Shown: positions 48,586 to 58,366, numbered from the stretch's first letter. The stretch is 64,000 bases of DNA from Sphingobacterium sp. xlx-96 (GCF_011007365.1 NZ_WFKM01000001.1:186001-250000); one strand, 5' to 3'. Made by a program: numbers and translations. The notes: generated from the sequence alone by a model not told the origin.

Positions 48586-48654
48586 ATATGAAATATCCAT
48601 GTAGCATAACTGCACAAACACGAATGAAAATAGTTTGGATCCGCCAGCTGGCGG
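48586..48654 (+). repeat. Palindromic-end repeat, copy C (right arm replaced)
   Basis: The left arm ATATGAAATATCCATG starts at the base after the upstream stop codon. The core CTGCACAAACACGAATGA is intact. TTTGGAT begins the right arm but continues into a perfect palindrome CCGCCAGCTGGCGG (48641-48654) instead of ATTCCATATG. A CAAATTATTTACATATGAAA trailer like those near bshB1 follows at 48670. Confidence 0.65.
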
Positions 48655-48682
48655 ATGACAATTAAAAGTCAAATTATTTACA

Positions 48683-48720
48683 TATGAAAATGGTCCCAAA
48701 ACTATGAGTTATGGGACCAT
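48683..48720 (-). terminator. Terminator of the gnd-zwf-pgl operon
   Basis: ATGGTCCCA (48690-48698) and TGGGACCAT (48712-48720) form the stem, with TTTTCATAT following on the minus strand. Confidence 0.8.
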
Positions 48721-48739
48721 CTGTGCTATAAAAAATCGT

Positions 48740-49474
48740 TTAATTCGAAGATGTAATTTTCAATCTACTCGCAGCGGCTTTATCAGTCAAAAATACCAGT
48801 GTCCCATTGATCGGAGCCAATAGTTGCGACGGGTATTCCTGTGGATTGCGTTCACCCTCTAATACCTCATACAAAGCATCGGTTTTCTTCTTACCGAATG
48901 TAAGTACGGCAATATTCTTGGCTTTATTAATGAGCGGTGCGGTTAAGGTGATACGATACATACTTTGAGGTTCTAGATAATAGGCATCTACCCACTTTTT
49001 GTCTTCATTAAGCACATCTGTGTGCGGAAATAAGGAGGCAGTGTGACCATCGTCTCCCATACCCAATAAGATGAGATCAAAAACTCCATCTTCACCCACA
49101 ATAGCTTTTATTTCTGCCTCGTATTGTACAGCATGCTCCTCCGGTGATAATGTCTCAGAATACATCTTGTAGATATGATCCTTTGGGATTGGCACATAAT
49201 TTAAGAGGGTGTCAAAAGCCATCTTGGTGTTGCTACGCTCATCGTCAAATGGTACCCAACGCTCATCACCCCAAAATACGAAAACCTTTTGCCAATCTAT
49301 CATCGCTTGATATTCCGAGGAGGCAAGTATTTTATGAAGAGCTATAGGAGATGAACCTCCAGTAAGTGCTACTGTAAATTTATCTTTTTCAGCTATAGCC
49401 TGTTTTGCGGTTGCAATGAATAATGTAGCAGCGGCTTCAATAAGTTGTTGTGTATTGTCAAATATCTGTATCAA
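48740..49474 (-). CDS. pgl: 6-Phosphogluconolactonase
   Basis: 244 residues of the NagB/SugarP-isomerase-like Pgl family. Hydrolyses 6-phosphogluconolactone in the oxidative pentose phosphate pathway. Motifs: VALTGGSSPIALHKIL, VFVFWGDERWVPFDDERSN and LLGMGDDGHTASLFPHT. It is the last gene of gnd-zwf-pgl, 32 nt after zwf. Confidence 0.95.
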   Translation of the reverse strand: MIQIFDNTQQLIEAAATLFIATAKQAIAEKDKFTVALTGGSSPIALHKILASSEYQAMIDWQKVFVFWGDERWVPFDDERSNTKMAFDTLLNYVPIPKDHIYKMYSETLSPEEHAVQYEAEIKAIVGEDGVFDLILLGMGDDGHTASLFPHTDVLNEDKKWVDAYYLEPQSMYRITLTAPLINKAKNIAVLTFGKKKTDALYEVLEGERNPQEYPSQLLAPINGTLVFLTDKAAASRLKITSSN

Positions 49475-49506
49475 TTCTTCAAACTTTTAATATACGACTA
49501 GTGAAA

Positions 49507-51018
49507 CTAAGAATTTTTATGGTGTGCGTTTACAGCCCATACATGACCGTTTTGAGCAACCAAGGCTTCTGCATTTTCAGGCCCCCAAGTGCCTGATGCA
49601 TAGTTCGGAAAGTCAAGGGTATTTCTACTTTCCCATGCTTCCTGTATCGGTGTGATCACATCCCAAGCCTCTTCGACCTGATCCGAACGCATGAATAATG
49701 TCGCATCACCATTAAGAGCATCAAGCAGTAATGTCTCGTAGGCCTCTGGCGATTGGGTCGAACACGTATCGTAATCGAAAACCATCTCCGAAGGGTTCAA
49801 TGCCATGGTCAAGCCTGGACGCTTGGTCATAAAGCGTAAACGGATATCCATCTGAGGTTGAATATTGATAGTTAGTTTGTTTGGCATCAAATTATCAACC
49901 TGACCATTGGAGAAGGTCGAGTGAGGAACAGGCTTAAATTGTATGGTGATCGAAGAGTGTTTCTCCTGCATACGTTTTCCCGTACGTAAGTAGAAAGGTA
50001 CACCTTGCCAACGCCAATTATCCAAAAAGAACTTGACAGCAACAAAAGTTTCCGTGTTTGATTTTGGGTTTACACCTTCTTCATCCCGGTATCCTGGTAC
50101 TTTTTTACCTTGTAACCAACCTTCGCCATACTGGCCTCTTACCGCATAACGTTGTACCTCCTCTGGTTTGATACGTCGTATCGCTCTTAATACATCAACT
50201 TTACGGTTACGTATCTCTTCAGATTTGAATGAAGCAGGAGCTTCCATAGCCACCATACATAATATCTGCAAGAGGTGGTTTTGAACCATATCTTTAAGTG
50301 CTCCCGCACTTTCGTAAAACCCGCCACGATTTTCTACACCAACTTGCTCAGCAACAGTTATCTGAACGGAATCAATAAAGTTTCTATTCCATAGGGGTTC
50401 AAATAATGCATTTCCAAATCGGAAAGCTAGGATATTCTGTACTGTTTCCTTACCTAAGTAATGATCTATTCTATAGATCTGTTTCTCCTGAAAGGTCTGC
50501 CTCAATAATTTATTCAAGGCAACTGCCGTCTCTTTATCGTTTCCGAATGGCTTTTCGATGACGATACGATCCTTATCAGGTAGGCTAGCTAGACCGGATT
50601 CATTGATATGTAGTGTCGCGGCTTCAATATAGCGAGGAGCGACTGATAGATAAAATAATCTATTTGCCCGTTCGCCCCACAATTCATCTAAAGCATCCAA
50701 TTGGGCAGCTAAATCTTTGTAGGAATTGATATCTTCGATATTTGATTGAAAATAGGAAATATTAGGATTGAATGTTTCCCACTTTTGTTGCTCCGGTGCT
50801 CCAGTTCTTGAAAACTCGGTCAACCCTTCTTGCAGATGCTGCCTGTAAGATGCATTGTCAAGTTCCGTCCGACCTAATCCGATAATTGCGAATTTTTCAG
50901 GCATCCAATCGTCCAAAAACAAATTGTAAAAAGCAGGTATCAATTTACGCTTCGCCAAATCTCCCGTTCCTCCGAAAATAACAATAATGGAAGGTCTGGC
51001 TTTTTTACTAGTTTTCAT
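49507..51018 (-). CDS. zwf: Glucose-6-phosphate 1-dehydrogenase
   Basis: 503 residues. Oxidises glucose 6-phosphate with NADP+. [19 protein letters not shown] is the dinucleotide-binding loop, [14 protein letters not shown] contains the catalytic region, and [16 protein letters not shown] sequence (here [14 protein letters not shown]) binds substrate. Full length. Cotranscribed with gnd (29-nt gap) and pgl; the three encode the whole oxidative branch producing NADPH and ribulose 5-phosphate. Confidence 0.97.
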   Translation of the reverse strand: MKTSKKARPSIIVIFGGTGDLAKRKLIPAFYNLFLDDWMPEKFAIIGLGRTELDNASYRQHLQEGLTEFSRTGAPEQQKWETFNPNISYFQSNIEDINSYKDLAAQLDALDELWGERANRLFYLSVAPRYIEAATLHINESGLASLPDKDRIVIEKPFGNDKETAVALNKLLRQTFQEKQIYRIDHYLGKETVQNILAFRFGNALFEPLWNRNFIDSVQITVAEQVGVENRGGFYESAGALKDMVQNHLLQILCMVAMEAPASFKSEEIRNRKVDVLRAIRRIKPEEVQRYAVRGQYGEGWLQGKKVPGYRDEEGVNPKSNTETFVAVKFFLDNWRWQGVPFYLRTGKRMQEKHSSITIQFKPVPHSTFSNGQVDNLMPNKLTINIQPQMDIRLRFMTKRPGLTMALNPSEMVFDYDTCSTQSPEAYETLLLDALNGDATLFMRSDQVEEAWDVITPIQEAWESRNTLDFPNYASGTWGPENAEALVAQNGHVWAVNAHHKNS

Positions 51019-51047
51019 TGTAATATTAAAAAGGTAATCAATTTATC

Positions 51048-52451
51048 TTAGTCCCATTGCGTATGAAACGAACCTTCACGATCGATACGTTCATACGTAT
51101 GTGCGCCAAAGTAATCCCGTTGAGCTTGTATAATATTTGTAGGCATACGCTCCGAACGGTACGAATCGAAATAAGCCAAAGCATTCATATACGCTGCAAA
51201 TGGAATACCGCAGTCTACCGCATATTTAACAATGTCCCTTGCGTTTGCTTGTTTCGAAGATACGTTTTGCGCTATAGTGTCATCCAGAAGAATGTTTCGT
51301 AAAGAAGGATTGCGATCATAGGCCTGTCTAAAGTCTTCTAAAGCTGCAGCACGGATAATACATCCTCCGCGCCATATTTTCGCAACCTGTTCTAAGTTCA
51401 ATCCGTAGCTATAGGTTTCTGAAGCGATAGTAAGTTGAGCCAGTCCCTGTGCATAGGTATTTAACATGGCAAAATAGAAAGCATCTTTTAATTGCTCGAT
51501 AACTAGATTTTCGTCTATGCTTTTTCCGGTTGCCGTCCAATTTAATTTTTTCGCTGCTTGTATACGTTCAGGTTTTAATTTTGACATATCACGCATAGTG
51601 ACAGCGGCATCGATCACTGGTATCGGAGCCTGTAGATCCATAGCATTTTGTGATGTCCATTTACCGGTACCTTTGGATTTGGCCCAGTCCGAAATCACAT
51701 TAACTAAACGCTGACCATCTTCATCAAATTTGTTCAGGATCTCTCCGGTAATTTCAACTAAGAAGGACTGTAATTCGGTACTATTCCAATCTGCGAATGT
51801 TTGTTGGATTTTAGCATCACTGATACCCAAGCCCCGCTTCATAAGATCATAAGTCTCTGCAATTAATTGCATGATACCATACTCGATCCCATTATGAACC
51901 ATTTTGACATAGTTTCCAGCAGAACCATTCCCTAAGTAAGCAACACAAGGTTCACCATTTACTTTGGCCGTTACTGCTTCGAAAATTGGGCGTAAACGCT
52001 CGTAGGCATTTTTGTCCCCTCCTGGCATTAAGCTAGGACCGAAACGTGCACCCTTCTCACCTCCTGATATACCCATTCCGAAGAAGTGTATGTTCTTTTG
52101 AGATAACTCTAAGAAACGACGATCTGTGTCTGGAAAATAAGAGTTACCGCCATCGATGATAATATCACCCTTTTCAAGATGAGGAAGTAGACTTGCTATT
52201 GCACCATCAACAGGTTTGCCAGCGGGAACCAAAAGCATGATTGCCCGAGGTCTGCGGATCAACTGCGTGAATTCCTCTACCTGAGTTGTTGCTTTTACGC
52301 GTTGGTTGTCATTAATTTCTTCTTGTAAGGATTGTACTTTAGCAGAGTCTAGGTCCAGTCCTGCTACGGCAAATTTGTTGTCGGCCATGTTTAGAAGGAG
52401 ATTTCTTCCCATAACACCTAGACCGACTATACCAAAATCATATAATTCCAT
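51048..52451 (-). CDS. gnd: 6-Phosphogluconate dehydrogenase (decarboxylating)
   Basis: 467 residues. Oxidative decarboxylation of 6-phosphogluconate to ribulose 5-phosphate with NADP+. GIVGLGVMGRNLLLNMADN is the cofactor loop, MGISGGEKGARFGPSLMPGG and VKMVHNGIEYGIMQLIAE are the active site, and the long C-terminal helical domain is complete. First gene of the operon; a TATATCTTTG promoter lies about 96 nt upstream. Confidence 0.97.
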   Translation of the reverse strand: MELYDFGIVGLGVMGRNLLLNMADNKFAVAGLDLDSAKVQSLQEEINDNQRVKATTQVEEFTQLIRRPRAIMLLVPAGKPVDGAIASLLPHLEKGDIIIDGGNSYFPDTDRRFLELSQKNIHFFGMGISGGEKGARFGPSLMPGGDKNAYERLRPIFEAVTAKVNGEPCVAYLGNGSAGNYVKMVHNGIEYGIMQLIAETYDLMKRGLGISDAKIQQTFADWNSTELQSFLVEITGEILNKFDEDGQRLVNVISDWAKSKGTGKWTSQNAMDLQAPIPVIDAAVTMRDMSKLKPERIQAAKKLNWTATGKSIDENLVIEQLKDAFYFAMLNTYAQGLAQLTIASETYSYGLNLEQVAKIWRGGCIIRAAALEDFRQAYDRNPSLRNILLDDTIAQNVSSKQANARDIVKYAVDCGIPFAAYMNALAYFDSYRSERMPTNIIQAQRDYFGAHTYERIDREGSFHTQWD

Positions 52452-52546
52452 AAAATTTTTATCTGTTGATGCAGATTTTTATCGTTTCGATCGTACTAAC
52501 TTAATGAGAGAGAATTTGCATCAGATAGCTCCCTCTAATTAATCAT

Positions 52547-52554
52547 CAAAGATA
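52547..52554 (-). promoter_or_regulatory. gnd: -7 promoter element of the gnd operon
   Basis: Minus strand TATCTTTG, a perfect match, leaving a leader of about 95 nt before the gnd start. Confidence 0.5.
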
Positions 52555-52923
52555 TAAATCTTTTCGTTGAAAATACCTGTTTTTTACTCCTTTCGAGGTC
52601 GGGGGATCGACTATAATGTTTTTGTTTCTTGAGGCAGAAATCATTTCTGTATACCTTTCCTGAATCAACATCGTGTTTTGTTATAACTAAACGTTATACC
52701 CTATGGGATTTTATCGTTTTCTTTTCAGCTGTATAGCCCTGTACTTTGTATAAAAATAGTTGCTATATGAAATATCCATGTAGCAGAACTGCACAAACAC
52801 CAATGACCGCGGAGCAGTATGCACACCAACAGTAATAAATTCGTGTATAATGTAATTACTTCGTGAGCTCGTTATACTCGGTTTGGATATTCCATATGGC
52901 CGTTTTAAAAAAAATATATACTA
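52555..52923. other. Gap upstream of the YeiH-type gene
   Basis: No gene. 52555-52764 is featureless; 52765-52897 is repeat copy D; the remaining 26 nt is an A-rich leader to the start at 52924. Confidence 0.6.
52765..52897 (+). repeat. Palindromic-end repeat, copy D (full length, 133 bp)
   Basis: ATATGAAATATCCA (52765-52778) and TGGATATTCCATAT (52884-52897) are inverted repeats with one mismatch. The core AACTGCACAAACACCAATGA is shared with copy C. The interior between core and right arm is longer than in the other copies and unrelated to them. Confidence 0.75.
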
Positions 52924-53898
52924 ATGAATAATCGCATGTTTTTCCGAAAGGATATATTTAAGAAGAGTCTATCTGTTCACGAGCTTATTTTTGTCAGTTT
53001 AGGCTTTTTGTGTTTATCGCCGCTAATATCGCCGCCAATAGCATTATTGATCGGAATTCTTACAGCGCAATGGCTGGGCAATCCATTTCCAGATTTTACA
53101 CACAAACTTACCCATATTTTATTACAGGTATCTGTCGTAGGACTGGGGTTTGGTATGGACGTAGAGTCGGCAATTCATGCCAGCAAAAGTGGTTTTATTT
53201 TAACGGTTATTTCCTTGTTCGCCATACTGTTTCTAGGTTATTTTATAGGTCGGTTGTTACGTATAGATAGGAAAATAGCTTTTTTGATTACCGTAGGGAC
53301 AGCAATATGCGGGGGGAGTGCTATTGCTGCAATGTCTCCCGTGATAAAGGCCAAGGAAGGACAGATTAGTGTAGCATTGGCTACTATTTTTATTTTAAAT
53401 TCCATTGCGTTATTTGTTTTCCCTATAGTTGGACATTTCTTTAACCTTTCACAAGAACAGTTTGGTCTTTGGAGTGCAGTGGCTATTCAGGATACCAGTT
53501 CTGTTGTCGGTGCAGCGAGCAAATATGGCGAGGAGGCGCTGCAGATTGCTACCTCAGTCAAGTTGACACGTGCACTGTGGATCATACCTGTTACATTTTT
53601 TAGCGCTTTGGTTTTTAAAAGCAAGGGAAACCGTATACAGGTCCCTTACTTTATCGGCCTCTTTGTATTAGCTATTATTGGCAATACTTATGTCGCTCCT
53701 CTACACAAGATCGCTCCTTATATCGTGTACATGTCCAAAAGTGGACTTACAGCAGTATTGTTTTTAATCGGAGCTGGGCTTTCTGCCAAAGTGATAAAGT
53801 CTGTAGGTCCTAAACCATTTATTTTGGGACTTGTACTATGGGGACTGATAGCTATACCATCCTTGTTATTTATCCTTTGTTTTTTTGCTAAATGTTAG
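52924..53898 (+). CDS. YeiH/UPF0324-family putative sulfate exporter
   Basis: 324-residue membrane protein with about ten hydrophobic helices. The blocks LLQVSVVGLGFGMDVE, GTAICGGSAIAAMSPVIKAK and WSAVAIQDTSSVVGAASKYG are those of the YeiH/UPF0324 family, proposed to export sulfate or related anions. Function in this organism is inferred from family only. Its promoter region abuts repeat copy D. A broken VOC gene follows. Confidence 0.88.
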   Translation: MNNRMFFRKDIFKKSLSVHELIFVSLGFLCLSPLISPPIALLIGILTAQWLGNPFPDFTHKLTHILLQVSVVGLGFGMDVESAIHASKSGFILTVISLFAILFLGYFIGRLLRIDRKIAFLITVGTAICGGSAIAAMSPVIKAKEGQISVALATIFILNSIALFVFPIVGHFFNLSQEQFGLWSAVAIQDTSSVVGAASKYGEEALQIATSVKLTRALWIIPVTFFSALVFKSKGNRIQVPYFIGLFVLAIIGNTYVAPLHKIAPYIVYMSKSGLTAVLFLIGAGLSAKVIKSVGPKPFILGLVLWGLIAIPSLLFILCFFAKC

Positions 53899-53942
53899 AT
53901 GTAGATATTGTATATTTATATACTCTTTTACATGTACAAAAA

Positions 53943-54320
53943 ATGTCAGTAACAAATCCTGTAGTATTTTTCGAAATACCGATAAAGGATTTAGATCGTG
54001 TCGAATCTTTCTATTCCAATGTCTTTGGTTTTATCTTTGAAAGGGAGCTGATAGATGATTATGAGATGGCATTATTTCCTTTTACAGACTCGAAGGGAGG
54101 AGTATCAGGTTCTTTGGCTAAAGGACATGTATCTGTACCGAGTAAAAACCGGGCTATCCTCTATTTTAAGACGAAAGATATTGATGATAGGGATTCGTAA
54201 AGCAGAGGAACAGGGGCAAGTGTATTGTATACCAAGACGGCCAAAGATAAATACGGTTTCTTCGTTGCCGAAATTGAAGATTCAGAAGGAAACAGAATTG
54301 CTTTGCATCAAGAGTTTTAA
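53943..54320 (+). pseudogene. VOC (glyoxalase/bleomycin-resistance) family protein, broken
   Basis: Begins MSVTNPVVFFEIPIKDLDRV with the VOC pattern, and ends YGFFVAEIEDSEGNRIALHQ in the same frame. Between them, around 54190-54213, a short stretch makes sense only in another frame (IRKAEEQ) and the original frame meets TAA at 54198. This implies two nearby, mutually compensating indels plus a premature stop. The end overlaps the threonine aldolase gene by 4 bp tail to tail. Confidence 0.75.
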
Positions 54321-55348
54321 CGTCTAATGGATCTTAGATCTGAAATAAATTCATCAACTACCTTTTCTGGGGTAGCCCAAGAAGTTATCAAACGTACGGC
54401 GGAATGTTGATCATCGACTCTCTTCCATTCAAAAAATAGGTATTTCTTAAGTAGTTCATCAATAATGTGTCTAGGTAGAATTGGGAAGATCTGATTTGTC
54501 GTCGAAGGGGTCAAAAAAATGAATTCTTCTTCTGTCGCGGCCTTTACGATTTTCATCGCCATTTTGTTAGCATGATCTGCCAATTCAAAGTAAAGCCCCT
54601 CCCGAAATAATTCGAGAAACTGAATACCTAATATTCTTCCTTTTGCCAATAAGGCACCCTTTTGTTTTAATGCGTAGTCAAAATCAGGATAGAGCATAGG
54701 ATCATTGAAGATTACCGCCTCACCCAATAAAGCCCCGTTTTTCGTTGCTCCGATGTAGAATACATCGGTCAATCGACTGATGTCAACCATTGTTAGGTCA
54801 TTATCTGATGCCATGAGTGCATTTCCTATCCGTGCACCATCTAGGAATAAGAGAAGTCCCTCTTGTCGGCAATAGCGTGATAATGTCTCTAATTCATCTT
54901 TATAATATATTGTTCCGATCTCTGTCGAATTGGAAATATAAACTACTCTTGGTTTAACAACATGCGGTCTTAAGGTATGGTTTTCTATGATAACTTTGAT
55001 ATCAGTTGGTTTAAGCTTGCCATCCTCTGTTGTTACTGTAATAACTCGGTGTCCAGTAGCCTCGATAGCTCCAGCTTCATGAGCAAAAATATGTCCCGAT
55101 AGTGCGCTGATGACTGCTTCATGAGATTTCAACAGACAAGATAATACCAACAGATTCGTCTGTGTACCTCCAGATAAGAAATAAACTTCAGCATTGGGAT
55201 TTTCAATCTCTTTTTTAAGAATTTCTTTAGCTTCTAAACTAAATGCATCGTCTCCATAGCCCAGTTGTTGTACAAGGTTGGTTGAGGCAAGTTTATTTAA
55301 AATATTTGGGTGCGTTCCTTCTGAATAGTCGTTCTTAAAGTTATACAT
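54317..55348 (-). CDS. Low-specificity L-threonine aldolase family (beta-eliminating lyase fold)
   Basis: 343 residues of the fold-type I PLP family. Starts YNFKNDYSEGTHPNILNKLA; AHEAGAIEATGHRVI and LLLFLDGARIGNALMASDND are family blocks; FYIGATKNGALLGEAV contains the Schiff-base Lys. It would split threonine or allo-threonine into glycine and acetaldehyde. The active-site TKNG differs slightly from the usual TKG[A/G], so a related beta-elimination activity is possible. A perfect TATATTTG lies at 55377-55384. Confidence 0.87.
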   Translation of the reverse strand: MYNFKNDYSEGTHPNILNKLASTNLVQQLGYGDDAFSLEAKEILKKEIENPNAEVYFLSGGTQTNLLVLSCLLKSHEAVISALSGHIFAHEAGAIEATGHRVITVTTEDGKLKPTDIKVIIENHTLRPHVVKPRVVYISNSTEIGTIYYKDELETLSRYCRQEGLLLFLDGARIGNALMASDNDLTMVDISRLTDVFYIGATKNGALLGEAVIFNDPMLYPDFDYALKQKGALLAKGRILGIQFLELFREGLYFELADHANKMAMKIVKAATEEEFIFLTPSTTNQIFPILPRHIIDELLKKYLFFEWKRVDDQHSAVRLITSWATPEKVVDEFISDLRSIRR

Positions 55349-55376
55349 GTTAGAATTCGCTTTGACCGGATAAGCA

Positions 55377-55384
55377 CAAATATA
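55377..55384 (-). promoter_or_regulatory. -7 promoter element of the threonine aldolase gene
   Basis: Minus strand TATATTTG, a perfect match, 28 nt before the start codon. Confidence 0.5.
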
Positions 55385-55426
55385 GAAAGATAGCTTTACA
55401 GTTGTCTAGTCCAGAATAGAAATAAA

Positions 55427-55957
55427 CTAGGATATCGTTAAGAATCTTTTATAGTGATCCCAATATGCTTCTGGAAGGGTAGAGGTCGTTTTTAACCAAA
55501 ATTGTTCTCTGATTTTAGTTTTTGATTCCTGATCTTTATTTTCAAAATTACCTTTTAATAATAGATACAGTTCAAAAAAAAGTTGTAAAAACTGTTGGTC
55601 TGTTTTTGCACATTTCAGGTTGATACAATCACCATATACATAATATATAACAACTTCTCCTGACGGGATATGATACCCCAAACGATCACCTATAGTATCC
55701 CAACCGAAGAATATATAATCTCCATATACTTCAGGTTCTGGATCAAAAGTGATATCAAAAATGTTTAACCTGGAGACATCGAAATTGTAAATAAGATTTA
55801 ATATTTCATTTCCATAGTCTTTGTAGTTAGTTTTTAAATCTGAAATTTGAGCATCACTTAAAATGTTATTTAATAATTCGGTCTCAAATTTGTCTTGCAG
55901 ATTTGAAATTTGAGGCTGGTTTGCTCTGATGTTAAGCACAAATTCTTTTGCCGTCAT
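55427..55957 (-). CDS. Hypothetical protein, possibly SMI1/KNR4 (SUKH)-like
   Basis: 176 residues, acidic, no signal peptide or membrane segment. The central part IFFGWDTIGDRLGYHIPSGE then VVIYYVYGDC and the C-terminal helical QQFLQLFFELYLLLKGNFEN resemble the SUKH/SMI1-KNR4 superfamily, many of which are immunity proteins against toxins. No toxin gene is adjacent, so an orphan immunity role is only a guess. Confidence 0.5.
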   Translation of the reverse strand: MTAKEFVLNIRANQPQISNLQDKFETELLNNILSDAQISDLKTNYKDYGNEILNLIYNFDVSRLNIFDITFDPEPEVYGDYIFFGWDTIGDRLGYHIPSGEVVIYYVYGDCINLKCAKTDQQFLQLFFELYLLLKGNFENKDQESKTKIREQFWLKTTSTLPEAYWDHYKRFLTIS

Positions 55958-56103
55958 AGTTGTAAGTTAATCTTTGTGTCTAATCTTTTGTATCTCTTAT
56001 AATTTTCCCCAATACAAAAGTGACGCTTTATTTTAAATAAAATTTACGGGAATCCGTATTTCGTTCTGTTGAAATTGAAACAATGTGATTTCATGCGGTT
56101 GAT

Positions 56104-56715
56104 CTATGTTAATTTCAAGAATAACTTGTTTTCAGCGTGATCGTACCATTCAGCTCGTAGCGAACTGAAAACAGCACTGTCCCTCCGGGTATGATCTGCT
56201 CTGTACATATTGCTTCGGAGCAAACCTTCAAAGGTGCAGCCTAGACTCAATAGGGCTTGTATACTACGTTTGTTTTCATTATCGGCTTTAAATTGTATGC
56301 GTTCCATGTGGAGTGTATCAAAAGCAAATTTTAACAATAGATATTTAGCATGTTTGTTCAGACCTGTTCCCTGAAATTTCTTACCGTACCAAGTATAGCC
56401 GATGGAGCATACCTTTTGGTTTAGATCTATTTCATACAATCGGGTAGAACCCGCTGTTTCTCTTTGTTGTTTGTCAAAAACGATAAACGCATGTTCTTTA
56501 CCCTCTTTCTTCTTTTGCAAGGTATTAGCGATGTAAGTAGCCATTTTTTGCTTGCTTGTAGGTTGCTCCAATGAGAATTTCCAGATTTCAGGCTCGTGAT
56601 CTGAAAACTGAGCCAGATCATCCAAGTGGATCTCGGAAAGTGTATGTAAGGCAATCCTTTCATTTTCGAGGATATATCTTTCTTGCAAAGATTGGTCTTT
56701 GGGCTCTGTCTTCAT
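56104..56715 (-). CDS. GNAT family N-acetyltransferase (RimJ/RimL-like)
   Basis: 203 residues. The acetyl-CoA binding core reads IGYTWYGKKFQGTGLNKHAK, followed by MERIQFKADNENKRSIQALL and SLGCTFEGLLRSNMYRAD, the pattern of RimJ/RimL-type N-terminal or small-molecule acetyltransferases. The acceptor cannot be predicted. It follows a broken membrane protein gene on the same strand. Confidence 0.88.
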   Translation of the reverse strand: MKTEPKDQSLQERYILENERIALHTLSEIHLDDLAQFSDHEPEIWKFSLEQPTSKQKMATYIANTLQKKKEGKEHAFIVFDKQQRETAGSTRLYEIDLNQKVCSIGYTWYGKKFQGTGLNKHAKYLLLKFAFDTLHMERIQFKADNENKRSIQALLSLGCTFEGLLRSNMYRADHTRRDSAVFSSLRAEWYDHAENKLFLKLT

Positions 56716-56738
56716 GTCTTTCTGCTACTAATGTTATA

Positions 56739-57114
56739 TTATTCCTTTTTTAAGTCTTTGAGTAGGACGCGGCCAAAATAGAAGATAAGGATCGCTCCAA
56801 GTGCTAGACATACGGTCAGGATGATCCTATCATAGTTCTCTTTTTTCGTAGGTGTATTTTTAGAGAGTTCCTCCACTTTGTCTAGCTTGGCAAGAGGTAA
56901 GTCAGATGATAGATTGAGGGCGATTGGTATCTCTTGTGATAAAAACTCTGGTAATGGAGGAGGAGTCGGTACGATTTTTTCTATCAGATTCTCTTCCCTG
57001 ATTAACGGTACTCGGTCTGGCTAGGCCTTCTCTCAATCCCTTGATTTCTTCTTTCTGCCTATTTAGTAAGTATACCATAACGGTAAATCCAAGTACAATC
57101 AATAATATTTCCAT
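56739..57114 (-). pseudogene. Frameshifted small membrane protein gene
   Basis: Frame 1 starts MEILLIVLGFTVMVYLLNRQ and continues EEIKGLREGLARP. A second frame carries ENLIEKIVPTPPPLPEFLSQ, then LAKLDKVEELSKN and a terminal membrane helix (RIILTVCLALGAILIFYFG) before a stop at 56739. Total length is 3n+1, so one extra base near 57010 separates them. The ancestral product had a membrane helix at each end with a coiled-coil and Pro-rich middle. Family unknown. Confidence 0.65.
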
Positions 57115-57294
57115 AAACTAGGGTTTCGTTTCAGCTTTCGTGCTAAAATCGTACCAAGGTGCAAAAACTTATGAATGACTTTTTACTTGCCAAATAATTT
57201 TCAAAAGAACCCTTTTCCCTCTTTTCCGAGATGCCAAGAGATAATTGTTCCACAGATTAGATTAAAAGCACTTCTCTGCAGAAAGATGATTTGA

Positions 57295-57302
57295 TATCTT
57301 TG
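57295..57302 (+). promoter_or_regulatory. -7 promoter element of the metallophosphoesterase gene
   Basis: TATCTTTG, a perfect TAnnTTTG, 24 nt before the GTG at 57327. Confidence 0.5.
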
Positions 57303-57326
57303 TTTTTTCATAAATAAGCAAATTTG

Positions 57327-58060
57327 GTGAAATCAATACAAGTAGCAGTAATTAGTGATATCCATGGTAATCTTACAGCGTTAGAACATGTTCTAACCGA
57401 TATTTGTCAAAAAGGGATACCGCAAATATATTGTTTAGGTGATTTGGTAGACTTTGCACCTTGGGGCAATGAAGTGATTTTTCTACTTAAACAGAGGGAG
57501 ATCCCTTGCTTACTGGGCAATCACGATGAGCTTATTGCTTTTGATTATCCGGTGGTACCTTTGACACATCATGATGCGGTAGAGACGGCAAATCGTGATA
57601 TTGCGATTGCATTCTCCAAACGGACTATTTCTCGGGAAAATAAGTTATGGCTTTCAAACCTTCCTTTTGAGCTTTCTCTGACATTTAAAATAGACGGTAT
57701 ATTCAAGCGTGTTTTATTAGTGCATGCAACCCCAGCAGTAATGAAGAATACCTATTTGAAGAAGATGATAAAGGAGCTATATTATCGGAATTAGCAAGGA
57801 GAGGCATGGACGTCCTCGTCATGGGGCATACCCATCATTCCTACATACAGAAATTCCCTGAAGCTCTTTTGGTCAATTGTGGGTCGGTAGGTCGTAGTAA
57901 GGAAGCGGATAGGAAAGCGACATACACCATTTTGACTATTTCTGCTGATGGCATAATCGCTGAAATTCACAAAGTGGAATATCCGAAACACGCTGTAGCA
58001 AATGCTATCTACAATAGTGAGATTCCTGATTTCTATGTCAATTTCTTATTGAAATCATGA
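57327..58060 (+). pseudogene. Metallophosphoesterase (YfcE/MJ0936-like), frameshifted
   Basis: The first part has VAVISDIHGNLTALEHVL, YCLGDLVDFAPWG and CLLGNHDELIAFD, the calcineurin-like metal ligands. The second part has GMDVLVMGHTHHSYIQKFPE and LVNCGSVGRSKEADRKATY in a different frame. The intervening EEDDKGAILSELARRG is readable only after shifting frame near 57755, so one base was lost. All catalytic motifs are intact apart from the frameshift, which suggests recent decay or a sequencing error. GTG 57327 is the likely start. Confidence 0.8.
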
Positions 58061-58366
58061 TTTTCTATCACAGATCTCCTTTTTGAGTTTCATGTAATGA
58101 TCTTTGTCATCGTCTTCTCCCAAGAGGAATCCCCATGGTTTTAATTCTAAGATACGGTCAAAGACAATTTTACAGATCTCAAGGATGGGAATGGCCAAGA
58201 ACATTCCTGATATTCCCCATAGTAACTCTCCGAAAAAGATAGCCATCATAGCTACCATGGAGTTTACCTGAACTTTAGAACACTCCTAAATTCGGGGAGA
58301 GGTCATAATACTGCTTAACGTACAGGCTAATTTGATGTAAAAAGGGAGAGTTAAGAATTTCGTCAT
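58055..58366 (-). pseudogene. AI-2E family transporter with large internal deletion
   Basis: The first codons read MTKFLTLPFYIKLACTLSSI, the usual N-terminus of an AI-2E/PerM permease. The frame then jumps to the extreme C-terminus: SPRI, in-frame TAG, SKVQVNSMVAM, ELLWGISGMFLAIPILEICK then IVFDRILELKPWGFLLGED. A normal member has about 350 residues; here roughly 250 central residues are missing without loss of frame. Its 3' end overlaps the phosphoesterase by 6 bp. Confidence 0.75.
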
